Assembly (NCBI RefSeq): GCF_017641085.1
Contig: NZ_JAEPPI010000002.1
Location: 682,001 to 746,000 of the forward strand
DNA: 64,000 nt
Reading direction: 5' to 3'
Source: Gracilimonas sp.
GTDB lineage: Bacteria; Bacteroidota; Rhodothermia; Balneolales; Balneolaceae
The notes below the pieces were generated by a model that was not told where the DNA came from, ran no database searches, and saw nothing but the letters and a program-made list of their open reading frames with translations. Position numbers and translations under genes: made by a program. Position 1 is the first letter of the stretch. Each line of letters starts with the position of its first letter. This document shows, in pieces, positions 52,614 through 60,779 of the stretch.

Positions 52614-54374
52614 CTATCTTGCCTCAAAAAATGACCTTACCTCTTCCGCACTTTTCGCATTCAGTACACGGTCTTTCCCATACTTTCCTTTTCGGGCAAT
52701 GCGCACACCGTAGGGTATATCATCAATGCCATCGGTGGAGTGAGCATCAGGGTTGATGGAAGTCATAAGCCCGACTTCCATGGCTTTGTTGCCAAATCTC
52801 CAGTCAAGGTCAAGCCGGCGCGGATTGGCATTGATTTCAATTGCTGTATTATGTTCGGCTGCCAGGGCAACCAGTTCGTTAAGGTCTAAATCGCTGCCGT
52901 TTCTTTTCAGTAGCAACCGGCCGGTTGGGTGACCCAGAATTCTTGTGTATGGATTTTTGATAGCATTTCGCATCCGTTCCATCATTTTATCCCGGGGCAT
53001 TTCCAGTGACTGGTGCACACTGGCGATAACGAAATCAAAGCCTTCCAGGATGTCATCCTCATAATCTAAAGAACCATCGGCCAGAATATCGGATTCAATG
53101 CCTTTAAAAATCACAAAACTTTTGCCGGCATCCCTGAACTCCTCGTTCAGCTGATCAATTTCTTCCCACTGCTGTTTAATTTCATCCACTGTAAGTCCGC
53201 CTGCATAAGCCGCCGTTTTGGAGTGATCGGTTAGCCCAAGATATTCATACCCCCGCTCCATACATGCTTCGGCCATTTCTTTGATGGAGTACTTTCCATC
53301 ACTCCAGGTGCTGTGAGCATGAATAACACCCCGAATATCTTCATTAGAAACGAGGTCAAAATCCTGCTGTTCTTCGTAGATGTCGAACTCACCACGGTCT
53401 TCGCGAAGCTCAGGCGGCACAAAGTGCATATCCAGCTTCTCGTAAATATCCGACTCACTCGAAAATTCAACCGGAGCATCAAAGTTGGTGTCTCCGCTGT
53501 CGTTCAGCTTGAACAAACCATATTCATTCAGGCTCATTCCGCGGTCGCGGGCACGCTGCCTTAACACCACATTGTGTTCTTTACTTCCGGTGAAATACAT
53601 AAGTGCGGCCGGGAATTCCTCAGGCTTAACGATGCGTAAATCCACCTGGCGGCCTTCTTTGGTTCTAACCGAGCTCTTGGTGTCTCCTTTGCCAAGTACT
53701 TCCGTCACCCGTTCGTGATTGGTGAACACATCGAATAACGGGTTAATGTGTTTTTCGTCAGCGGCAATCAAAATGTCGATGTCGCCAATGGTTTCCAGTC
53801 CGCGACGGTAGGAGCCGGCCACTTCGATCTGCTGAACTCCTTCCTGATCTTTCAGGCTGTCAAAAATGGTGCTGGCGATTTCTTGGGCCTGATCTAAACG
53901 GCAGCGTTCATCAAACTTCTCCATCCATTCAATGGATTTCTTTATTTTCTCCGCCGATTTTTGCCCCAATCCTGAAAGTGATGCCACCGAGCCATCTTCA
54001 ATTTTTTCCTTCAGCTCATCAATAGTACTGATACCCAGCTCTTTATGGATTTTGTAAGCGTTCTTGGGGCCGAGTCCTGAAATTCCCAGCCAATCGATCA
54101 AACCTTCCGGTACTTTTTCTTTGAACGCTTCCAGTACGGGCATTTCCCCGGTTTCTTCCAGCGCATAAATGTCTTCAGCAATGGATTTACCAATCCCTTT
54201 TATATCCGTCAGGTTTTTTTCTTTGATGTACTCGTTGATGTCATCCCCAAGTCCCTCAATCGTCTGTGCGGCTTTATCAAAGGCAATAACTTTAAATCGA
54301 TTCTCTCCGGCGAGCTGCATAAGCTGAGATACTTCACGGAGTTTGGCGGCGATATCCTGATTGGTGTAGGGCAT
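52614..54374 (-). CDS. polX: DNA polymerase/3'-5' exonuclease PolX
   Basis: A 586-residue family X polymerase. The N-terminal helix-hairpin-helix 8-kDa domain (LMQLAGENRFKVIAFDKAAQTIEGL) and second HhH (PEGLIDWLGISGLGPKNAYKI) precede the Pol beta core, with the metal-binding Asp pair in GSYRRGLETIGDIDILIAA. The C-terminal PHP domain has HAHSTWSDG, LTDHSK, EINANPRR and NPDAHSTDG and would provide manganese-dependent 3'-5' exonuclease activity. PolX fills short gaps in base-excision repair. Full length, all motifs intact. Confidence 0.95.
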   Translation of the reverse strand: MPYTNQDIAAKLREVSQLMQLAGENRFKVIAFDKAAQTIEGLGDDINEYIKEKNLTDIKGIGKSIAEDIYALEETGEMPVLEAFKEKVPEGLIDWLGISGLGPKNAYKIHKELGISTIDELKEKIEDGSVASLSGLGQKSAEKIKKSIEWMEKFDERCRLDQAQEIASTIFDSLKDQEGVQQIEVAGSYRRGLETIGDIDILIAADEKHINPLFDVFTNHERVTEVLGKGDTKSSVRTKEGRQVDLRIVKPEEFPAALMYFTGSKEHNVVLRQRARDRGMSLNEYGLFKLNDSGDTNFDAPVEFSSESDIYEKLDMHFVPPELREDRGEFDIYEEQQDFDLVSNEDIRGVIHAHSTWSDGKYSIKEMAEACMERGYEYLGLTDHSKTAAYAGGLTVDEIKQQWEEIDQLNEEFRDAGKSFVIFKGIESDILADGSLDYEDDILEGFDFVIASVHQSLEMPRDKMMERMRNAIKNPYTRILGHPTGRLLLKRNGSDLDLNELVALAAEHNTAIEINANPRRLDLDWRFGNKAMEVGLMTSINPDAHSTDGIDDIPYGVRIARKGKYGKDRVLNAKSAEEVRSFFEAR

Positions 54375-54442
54375 AAAAAGTATGAGCTAAAATTTAATTT
54401 ATCGGATGATAGTAACTAATGGATTTGCATTCAAAAAGGTTC

Positions 54443-54600
54443 GGTAGGTGTTAGGGGCAAGGTTTTAGGTGTTAGGTTTTAGTGTGAAGCTACTGTCTTA
54501 GGGTCTTGGCCTTTGAAGCTTGGTGAGCAATTCAGGCAAAGGTTCTTTGCTTCCACTCAGACTACCACTAAAACCTAACACCTTGCACCTAAAACCTCTC
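54443..54600. repeat. Word-permuted inverted repeat, vocabulary GGTGTTAGG/TTTTAGG (second site)
   Basis: This is in the 225-bp spacer between yraN and polX. The left side (54443-54484) has GGTAGGTGTTAGGGGCAAGG and TTTTAGGTGTTAGGTTTTAG. The right side (54564-54600), reverse-complemented, has GAGAGGTTTTAGGTGCAAGG and TGTTAGGTTTTAGTGGT. The vocabulary is the same as at 13737-13798, but the arms lie about 80 bp apart with ordinary sequence between. Confidence 0.7.
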
Positions 54601-54965
54601 TACCTAAACGCATCCTCAATATGATTGAATTCCGGAGCTTCATTCTTTTTCTGCACAATCCCGACGATATCAAATCGCATGGGAGACCCCTCCATTTTTC
54701 GTTCGTACATCCATGCCTCGGCAGCTTTGAAGATATGCTGAACTTTCTCTTCGGTTACGTGCTCGAAAGGCTGTCCGAATTTTGTATTAGTACGGTACTT
54801 AACTTCAACGAATACGATAGCGGTGTCATCATACGCCACGATGTCCACTTCAGAGTGTTCAAAAAAATAGTTCCGCTCTAAAATTCTCCATCCTTTGGAT
54901 TCCAGATAGGCACAGGCGAGATCTTCCCCATCGTTTCCAATTTCTCGGTGCGACTTCTTAGTCAT
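54600..54965 (-). CDS. YraN/UPF0102 family nuclease-like protein
   Basis: A 121-residue protein of the UPF0102 family. The PD-(D/E)XK-like core reads GEDLACAYLESKGW, ERNYFFEHSEVDIVAYDDTAIVFVEVKYRT, with Glu, Asp and E-V-K in the expected places. The members are thought to be endonucleases related to Holliday junction resolvases; the role in this organism is not known. The start overlaps the 3' end of the GbsR-like gene by 8 bp, so they share an mRNA. Confidence 0.92.
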   Translation of the reverse strand: MTKKSHREIGNDGEDLACAYLESKGWRILERNYFFEHSEVDIVAYDDTAIVFVEVKYRTNTKFGQPFEHVTEEKVQHIFKAAEAWMYERKMEGSPMRFDIVGIVQKKNEAPEFNHIEDAFR

Positions 54966-55530
54966 CAGTATCCTTTTTTCCGGTCAGCGATTCTTTTACT
55001 TCTACAAGTTTAACGAGCTGCTTCAGGAATTTTAAATTCTTTTTGTTGATGTAGGGGAGAAGGGCTCCGGTAAAACGCTCAAACATCTCCAGGAACTCCA
55101 TGTAGTTCTCAATGCGGACTTTGAACTCTTTGCTTTCCTCGTCTGTCAGTCCTCCCGATTCCAGCGTCTGGATACACTTTTCCAGGTTTTCACGGATAGG
55201 CGCTATTTCGCGCTGTTGGCGCTCCCGGATAATGGTGGAAACGATTTTCCAGACATCGGTTTCGGCGGAGTAATAATCTTTGCGATCCCCGGGAAAGCTC
55301 TTTTTATGGATGAGTTCCCAATCCAGCAGCCGGCGGAGATTCATGTTGGCATTGCCGCGACTGATGTCGAGCGTATCCATGATGGAGTCGGTATCCAGCG
55401 GATGAGATTCCGCATACAGCAATGCATGAATCTGAGACATGGTTTTATTGATTCCCCATGCCGATGCCATTTCACCCCAGAGTAGGACAAATTGGTCTAA
55501 CGCTTCCTGATATGCTTTGCTGTGCTCCAT
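54958..55530 (-). CDS. GbsR/MarR-family transcriptional regulator
   Basis: A 190-residue winged-helix protein. The N-terminal helix (KAYQEALDQFVLLWGEMASAWGINKTMSQIHALLYAESHPLDTDSIMDTL) and recognition helix (ISRGNANMNLRRLLDWELIHK) follow the GbsR pattern, with the wing SFPGDRKDYYSAE. The C-terminal half is a long dimerisation coil. GbsR proteins control osmoprotectant genes in Bacillus, but related proteins in Bacteroidetes-type bacteria have unknown targets. It overlaps yraN by 8 bp. Confidence 0.9.
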   Translation of the reverse strand: MEHSKAYQEALDQFVLLWGEMASAWGINKTMSQIHALLYAESHPLDTDSIMDTLDISRGNANMNLRRLLDWELIHKKSFPGDRKDYYSAETDVWKIVSTIIRERQQREIAPIRENLEKCIQTLESGGLTDEESKEFKVRIENYMEFLEMFERFTGALLPYINKKNLKFLKQLVKLVEVKESLTGKKDTDD

Positions 55531-55612
55531 GGGATGATGCTATCCAATGGTTATGGGTTCATCGTTATTTGTGTAAAACAGAATATACAAATAACGATGA
55601 ACCATAAACGAC

Positions 55613-55906
55613 TTACGATTTGGTTTCTTTGTCGGCTTTTGCCTTCGGTGCTTCAGCTTTGGTTTCCGGAGCTCCATTATCCTTATCTGAACTTTCGGCG
55701 GGAGGAGTTGAGGCTGATTTCTTACCTCCGTTCTTGTAATCGGTTACATACCAGCCATCACCTTTGTAAACCACGCCTCCGCCACCGGAAATAATGCGCT
55801 TCACTTTTTGTCCGGTTGTAGGGCAGGTTTCCAAAGCAGGTTCACTCATCTTTTGGATGATTTCAAAAGTAGTTCCGTCTTCTCTTTTGTACTCGTATGT
55901 AGGCAT
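55613..55906 (-). CDS. FmdB-family protein lacking the zinc ribbon cysteines
   Basis: A 97-residue protein. MPTYEYKREDGTTFEIIQKM and CPTTGQKVKRIISGGGGVVYKGDGWYVTDYK correspond to the FmdB/CxxC_CXXC_SSSS N-domain, but YRCxxCG is replaced by YKREDG, and of the second CxxC only one Cys remains. No zinc ribbon can therefore form. The C-terminal tail is charged and low-complexity (PPAESSDKDNGAPETKAE). It stands 82 bp upstream of the GbsR-like gene on the same strand and may be the first gene of that unit. Confidence 0.8.
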   Translation of the reverse strand: MPTYEYKREDGTTFEIIQKMSEPALETCPTTGQKVKRIISGGGGVVYKGDGWYVTDYKNGGKKSASTPPAESSDKDNGAPETKAEAPKAKADKETKS

Positions 55907-56359
55907 TGTTCTGTTGATTTAAATTCGGGTCGAATATACGAACCAATTTCTATCAAATTCTGTGCCAATGAAAACTGGTCGGTAATTTTGATAGACACAT
56001 AGGAGCGGGCTCGCACAAAAGACAGGAAAAAGAAAGTCGGTGAGCAGGAAAACAGTCGTGAAACTTTGGAATTAATGTCACGATTTGAGGATGAAATCGA
56101 ATCAGGGTTTTTAAAGAACTGGGCTATCTCTTCAGAAAACCGCTTCCATGTTCAAAACGAACAGATACAACTAAGTTCATGATTTCATAACACGAAAAGT
56201 TTAGAAAGTGGTACTCTCGGAAAGTTAAAGTCCGTAGTTTAACTTGCTTCAAATAAAGAATCAGTCCGGCATTTTCCTTTCCCAATACGCCTTTCTTTTC
56301 GCACGGACATCTACAATAAAATCGATTTAGTTAACCCATTTAGTATTCCAAAAAAATAG
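55907..56359. other. Spacer of 453 bp without a clear gene
   Basis: Between the divergent FmdB-like and SulP genes. The only open frame of note runs from a stop at 56001 to TGA at 56180-56182; its internal ATG (56075) would encode 35 residues starting MSRFEDEIESGFLKNW. It has no recognisable motif and no upstream signal; it could be the remnant of a larger gene. Promoters for both flanking genes should be here. Confidence 0.4.
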
Positions 56360-57889
56360 ATGAAGAAGTATTTAGACCTGTTCGGTCTCAACGATAAAAT
56401 AGACTATAAGACTGAAATTTTAGCGGGTATCACGGTGTCTATGGCACTGATTCCCGAAGCCGTGGCATTCGCGATGATTGCCGGCCTTTCTCCTTTAACG
56501 GGCTTGTACGCTGCCTTTATGATGGGGTTGGTAACCTCCATTATTGGTGGCCGGCCGGGAATGATTTCCGGAGCAACCGGAGCTATTGCCGTGGTATTGG
56601 TTGCACTTGCACAATCTCATGGAGTGGAATATATATTCGGGGCAGTAATTTTAGCCGGTATCATTCAGATAGCTGCCGGAGCATTGAAGCTCGGTAAACT
56701 GATGCGACTTGTCCCTCACCCCGTAATCTTTGGGTTTGTAAACGGACTGGCAGTTATCATTTTTATGTCGCAGCTGGCTCAGTTTAAAACACCTTCAGGG
56801 GAATGGATGACCGGACAAAGCATGTATGTGTTATTAGGTCTGGTTGCTTTAACCATGCTCATTATCTGGGGGCTGCCGAAATTAACCAAAGCGGTGCCTG
56901 CATCTCTTGTTGCCATTTTAACCGTTTTCGGAGTGGTGGTAGTTCTCGGAATAGAAACCCGGACCGTGGGCGATATTGCTTCTATCTCAGGTGGATTTCC
57001 TCCGTTTCATATACCTGAAATTCCTTTCACCTGGGAGGCCTTTATGGTCATTCTTCCTTACTCAGCTATCATTGCCGGGGTTGGCTTAATTGAAAGTTTG
57101 CTAACGCTGAACATCATTGATGAAATCACCGAAACCCGTGGAAGCGGAAATCAGGAAGCCATCGCTCAGGGATCAGCAAATATTCTGTCCGGATTGTTTT
57201 CTGGAATGGGCGGTTGCGCCATGATCGGCCAGAGCTTGATTAACGTGTCTTCCGGAGCCCGAACCCGAATCTCGGGTATTGTTGCCTCGCTGATGCTGCT
57301 TGTTTTTATCATGTTTGGAGCGCCGGTAATTGAGTTGATGCCAATGGCAGCTCTTACAGGACTGATGATTATGGTTGCTATCGGTACTTTTGAATGGGCA
57401 AGTTTTCGGACCTTCAACCGAATGCCGGCTTCCGATATATTTGTGATGGTAACGGTGACGTTAGTAACAGCAGTTCTGCATAACCTGGCGCTGGCCGTTA
57501 TTGTTGGGGTGATTATCGCTGCTCTCGTTTTTGCCTGGGATAATGCCAAGCGAATTCGTGCCCGCAAGCATATCGACGAAGACGGTATTAAGCATTACGA
57601 AATTTACGGGCCACTTTTCTTTGGTTCCGTAACCGTTTTCAATTCAAAGTTTGATGTACTGAACGACCCGGACGAAGTGATCATCGATTTTGAGGAAAGC
57701 CGGGTAGTAGATATGTCAGCCATTGAGGCATTGAATAAAATCACTGAACGATATAACAAAGTTGGGAAGACCGTTCACCTGAAACACCTGAGCAAAGACT
57801 GTCGAAAACTCCTTCAGGATGCGGATGCCATCATTGACGTGAATGTGATGGAAGACCCCACCTACAAGCTGGCGATTGATAAGATTTAG
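56360..57889 (+). CDS. SulP family anion transporter with STAS domain
   Basis: A 509-residue SLC26/SulP transporter. The membrane part (residues 1-390) has GITVSMALIPEAVAFAMIAGLSPLTGLYAAF, the motif GRPGMISGATGAIAVVLVALA and GMGGCAMIGQSLINVSSGARTRISG. The C-terminal STAS domain (from about 415, VIIDFEESRVVDMSAIEALNKI) is standard. SulP members move sulfate, bicarbonate or other anions, usually with Na+ or H+. The related BicA-like set is a possibility, but the substrate cannot be assigned by eye. Confidence 0.94.
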   Translation: MKKYLDLFGLNDKIDYKTEILAGITVSMALIPEAVAFAMIAGLSPLTGLYAAFMMGLVTSIIGGRPGMISGATGAIAVVLVALAQSHGVEYIFGAVILAGIIQIAAGALKLGKLMRLVPHPVIFGFVNGLAVIIFMSQLAQFKTPSGEWMTGQSMYVLLGLVALTMLIIWGLPKLTKAVPASLVAILTVFGVVVVLGIETRTVGDIASISGGFPPFHIPEIPFTWEAFMVILPYSAIIAGVGLIESLLTLNIIDEITETRGSGNQEAIAQGSANILSGLFSGMGGCAMIGQSLINVSSGARTRISGIVASLMLLVFIMFGAPVIELMPMAALTGLMIMVAIGTFEWASFRTFNRMPASDIFVMVTVTLVTAVLHNLALAVIVGVIIAALVFAWDNAKRIRARKHIDEDGIKHYEIYGPLFFGSVTVFNSKFDVLNDPDEVIIDFEESRVVDMSAIEALNKITERYNKVGKTVHLKHLSKDCRKLLQDADAIIDVNVMEDPTYKLAIDKI

Positions 57890-57933
57890 AGGTTAATCTA
57901 CATCAATAATAAGATGAGTTGTGGTCGTCAACC

Positions 57934-58058
57934 GTCAAGCTGAATTTAATTCAGGTTCTGAATAGGGCTACCATCTTGCTACGGGGAAAATCCATCATTA
58001 TTTTGCCCTCTTCAGATGCTGAATCCAGCCTGCTTATCTGCAGGCAGGTTCAGCATGA
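57934..58058. repeat. Nested inverted repeat with GTCA[AT]GCTGAA ends
   Basis: GTCAAGCTGAATTTAATTCAGG (57934 on, split here for length) faces GGTTCAGCATGAC ending at 58058. Inside the right half a hairpin pairs GCTGAA-AGCCTGC with GCAGGCAGG-TTCAGC (58018-58053). It fills the spacer between the convergent SulP and aminotransferase genes. I know GTCATGCTGAAC as a common intergenic repeat word in Bacteroidetes-type genomes; only this copy is in the window. Confidence 0.5.
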
Positions 58059-58078
58059 CAACACTTATTTAATGTAGC

Positions 58079-59272
58079 TTACTTTAAACTGCTTAACCCC
58101 TTTTCAAAACGCTTCATCGCTTCTTCCAAATCATCCATCGAGGCTGCGTAGCTAAGCCGGACGCCACTCGGCTCACCGAAGGCATCACCGGGAACGAGGG
58201 CTAGACCAAACTCATCCAGCAGGTACAGGCACAGATCGGTGGAAGATTCAATGTCTGAACCATCCGGTTTGTGGGAGCCGATGTAATGTGAGATGTCCGG
58301 GAACACGTAAAACGCACCGCCTGGAGTGAAACAGCTTACCCCTTCCAGCGAATTGAGCGTTTCCACCAAATAATCACGTCGTTTTTTAAACTGTTCCCGC
58401 ATAGTTTCCACCTCCTCAAGACTGCCTTTATAAGCGGCCTCTCCTGCTTTTTGGGAGATGGAAGAAGGAGCAGACGTTTCCTGACTTTGAATTTTCGAAA
58501 CTGCACTCACAATTTCATTTGAAGCAGCAAGATAGCCCAGTCTCCAGCCGGTCATCGCGAATCCTTTAGAAAAACCGTTGATCAGCAATACGCGATCTTT
58601 AAGGTCCGGCGCCACGTTCAGGATGCTGACATGGTCGCCTTCAAAAACGATGTACTCATAAATCTCATCAGAAATTACATACACCTGAGGGTGTTTGCGC
58701 AGTACCTCAGCCAATCCCTCAAGCTCATCGGCGGTATACTGGGCCCCGGTTGGGTTGGATGGGGAACACAGAATCAAAGCTTTGGTCTTTTCGGTGATGG
58801 CATCTTCCAGCTGTTGAGGAGTCAGCTTGAAATTATTCTCGAAGGAAGTGCGAACCGTGACGGATTCTCCTTCGGCCAATCGGGTCATTTCAGGATAGGA
58901 AACCCAGTAAGGGGCGGGAATGATCACCTCATCCCCGGGATTGACCAGCGCGAGCAGGCTGAACCCAACCGACTGCTTAGCCCCGTTCGAGCAGATAATT
59001 TGGGAAGGGTCGTAATCCAGGTTGTTATCGCGTTTCAGCTTCGCACAAATAGCCTCGCGTAATTCCGGAGTTCCCGGGTTCATGGTGTATCCATGAAAGC
59101 CATCTTCAATTGCTTTGATGGCTGCATCGCAAATATGCTTGGGCGTTTTGAAATCCGGCTCACCGGCACTCAGCGAGACGATAGACTTTCCCTGTCGCTT
59201 TAACTCCTTGGCCCGGCCGGTAACTTTTAGCGTTGCAGATGGCTGTAAATTTTGTGCGCGATTTGAAATCAT
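58079..59272 (-). CDS. Pyridoxal-phosphate aminotransferase class I/II (aspartate aminotransferase type)
   Basis: The frame is open to 59371, but the ATG at 59270-59272 (MISNRAQNLQPSATLKV) gives the normal start and about 398 residues. It is a fold-type I aminotransferase of the Ib group: SLSAGEPDFKTPKH, the Asn-Pro loop SPSNPTGAQYT, the Asp that contacts the PLP ring in YVISDEIYEYIVF, the PLP-Lys in NGFSKGFAMTGWRLGY, and the substrate Arg in GVRLSYA. It probably transfers amino groups between aspartate and 2-oxoglutarate. Three dyad elements lie in its upstream spacer. Confidence 0.92.
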   Translation of the reverse strand: MISNRAQNLQPSATLKVTGRAKELKRQGKSIVSLSAGEPDFKTPKHICDAAIKAIEDGFHGYTMNPGTPELREAICAKLKRDNNLDYDPSQIICSNGAKQSVGFSLLALVNPGDEVIIPAPYWVSYPEMTRLAEGESVTVRTSFENNFKLTPQQLEDAITEKTKALILCSPSNPTGAQYTADELEGLAEVLRKHPQVYVISDEIYEYIVFEGDHVSILNVAPDLKDRVLLINGFSKGFAMTGWRLGYLAASNEIVSAVSKIQSQETSAPSSISQKAGEAAYKGSLEEVETMREQFKKRRDYLVETLNSLEGVSCFTPGGAFYVFPDISHYIGSHKPDGSDIESSTDLCLYLLDEFGLALVPGDAFGEPSGVRLSYAASMDDLEEAMKRFEKGLSSLK

Positions 59273-59359
59273 AATTTCGAAAATGGTGTGGGAGTGAGAT
59301 TCAGAACGATAAAAATATAAAGGCTGAAAGAAAGAAAAGTAGATTATTTTTTCCCAAAT

Positions 59360-59480
59360 TAACTTGTCCAAAGTTAAAATGGAACGACTGCCATAGAACG
59401 GTGTCTAAATAACTTTGGACAAGTTAGTTCAGGTGGTGCGCCTGCAATAAAACGGGGCCTTAGTAACTTTGGTCAAGTTT
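59360..59480. promoter_or_regulatory. Three AACTT-N5-AAGTT dyads at regular spacing
   Basis: The dyads are AACTTGTCCAAAGTT (59361-59375), AACTTTGGACAAGTT (59411-59425) and AACTTTGGTCAAGTT (59465-59479). Dyads 1 and 2, with their flanking T and A, form a perfect 17-bp inverted repeat. Centres are 50 and 54 bp apart, about five helical turns. The sequences between are also weakly related (AACGG-x-G-x-CT-x-A before the second and third). They lie upstream of the aminotransferase start and downstream of the coaD stop. A repressor operator or a small tandem repeat are both possible. Confidence 0.6.
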
Positions 59481-59490
59481 AAAGCAGTTT

Positions 59491-59988
59491 CTATCCCTTA
59501 TCCTTAAACTTTTCTTTAAGAGCCATGGCTACATTTTCGGGGACAAAAGAACTAAGGTCGCCGCCCCAGTATGCAACTTCCTTTACAATAGAAGCAGAGA
59601 TGAACGTGAACTCTTCATCAGGCATCAGGAAAACGGTGTCCACATTGGGGGCGAGGCGCTTGTTGGTGAGGGCCATCCTGAATTCGTATTCGAAATCAGA
59701 AATTTGGCGAACACCTCGCACCAGTGTATCTGCATTCATTTTTTGGGCATGATCAACCAGCAAACCCGTAAACTGATTTACCTCCACATTTTCTGACCAT
59801 GCTTTATTGGCTATGCAGGCCTCAATAAGGTTGACTCGTTCTTCCCCTGAAAAAACGGCTTTCTTTTTTTTGTTAACGGCAACGGTTACGATCACATGAT
59901 CAAACAGGTTGGTTGCACGTTCCAGAATGTCGAGGTGGCCATTGGTGATGGGATCAAACGACCCGGGATATAAAGCGATTGTTTTCAT
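59491..59988 (-). CDS. coaD: Phosphopantetheine adenylyltransferase
   Basis: A 165-residue enzyme of the nucleotidyltransferase fold that makes dephospho-CoA from 4'-phosphopantetheine and ATP. The ATP motif is LYPGSFDPITNGHLDIL, the substrate loop RGVRQISDFEYEFRMA (with catalytic-region Arg), and the second ATP motif FISASIVKEVAYWGGDL. The length is usual. The gene follows rsmD by 9 bp; rsmD-coaD adjacency is common in bacteria. Confidence 0.97.
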   Translation of the reverse strand: MKTIALYPGSFDPITNGHLDILERATNLFDHVIVTVAVNKKKKAVFSGEERVNLIEACIANKAWSENVEVNQFTGLLVDHAQKMNADTLVRGVRQISDFEYEFRMALTNKRLAPNVDTVFLMPDEEFTFISASIVKEVAYWGGDLSSFVPENVAMALKEKFKDKG

Positions 59989-59997
59989 AGGGTGTAT

Positions 59998-60552
59998 TTA
60001 TTCCGAATCTACCGGATGCTTTTGAAAGATGCTAACGATAGTTCGGCCATATGCCTTTGAAAAAGTGCACTTGGGGTGATCGGTGAAATCCTTGTATTTG
60101 TCGTGCTCCAGGATAAACCAGCCTTCATCCGTCAACCAATTTTCTTCAAAAACCTGGTCGATGAGTTCATCCATAAAAGGGTAGTCGTAGGGAGGATCAC
60201 AAAAAATAAAGTGATAGGGAATAGCCATGCCATTCAGAAAGCGTTGAGCATCGGAGCATACAATCCTCATTTGGTCATCAATGCCAAATTCGGCGGCCGT
60301 CTTTTCAATTTGCTTCACGTTCTGGGGGTCCAGTTCAACAGAAGTTACGTGCCGCGCTCCCCGTGAAATAGCTTCGAAGCCAAGGTTCCCCGATCCGGCA
60401 AAGAGATCCAGAATCTGGGTACCTTCCATAAAAACACGAGCTTCAATCAGGTTGAAGATGCTTTCTTTGGTGCGATCGGTGGTAGGGCGGACATCCAGTC
60501 CTTTCGGAATGTTGAAATTTCGGCCTTTCAGTTTTCCGGTAATTATCCGCAT
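59998..60552 (-). CDS. rsmD: 16S rRNA (guanine(966)-N(2))-methyltransferase
   Basis: A 184-residue RsmD. The N-terminal signature MRIITGKLKGRNFNIPKGLDVRPTTDRTKESIFNLI, SAM motif ILDLFAGSGNLGFEAISRGA, and catalytic DPPYDYP are all intact. It methylates G966 of 16S rRNA. It precedes coaD by 9 bp and follows the DUF3822 gene after a 227-bp spacer with an inverted repeat. Confidence 0.96.
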   Translation of the reverse strand: MRIITGKLKGRNFNIPKGLDVRPTTDRTKESIFNLIEARVFMEGTQILDLFAGSGNLGFEAISRGARHVTSVELDPQNVKQIEKTAAEFGIDDQMRIVCSDAQRFLNGMAIPYHFIFCDPPYDYPFMDELIDQVFEENWLTDEGWFILEHDKYKDFTDHPKCTFSKAYGRTIVSIFQKHPVDSE

Positions 60553-60673
60553 GGGATGTTTGGAGTTTTACATTAGAAATTAGGAATCGAAAACCATCCA
60601 TAAAGATATTCATAATCTCGCAATTCTCCCGAACGTGTCAGGGTTTAATCAGAAATCACAAACATGTAATTTT

Positions 60674-60759
60674 TCACGCAAAGAACGCTATGGATGCGCA
60701 GAGTTCGCAAAGTTACATACTCTTAGCGTACTCTGCGACTTCTTTGCGGGCTTTGCGCT
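60674..60759. repeat. Word-permuted inverted repeat, vocabulary CGCAAAG/CGCAGAG/ACGCTA
   Basis: Between the DUF3822 gene and rsmD. The left arm has CACGCAAAGAACGCTATGGA and TGCGCAGAGTTCGCAAAGTT. The right arm, reverse-complemented, has GCGCAAAGCCCGCAAAGAAG and TCGCAGAGTACGCTAAGAG. CGCAAAG, CGCAGAG and ACGCTA are shared, but their order differs. Confidence 0.7.
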
Positions 60760-60779
60760 AATAGATACGGGTCAGATAT

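Noticed and set aside
56075-56182. 35-codon frame (MSRFEDEIESGFLKNW start) as a real gene
   Set aside because: Too short and without motif, ribosome site or conserved neighbour; kept only as a note in the spacer entry.
59360-59480. CRISPR-like array (17-bp palindromic repeat, spacers of about 35 bp)
   Set aside because: Only three repeats, the first is in the opposite direction, and the sequences between resemble each other, which real spacers do not. No cas gene is present.
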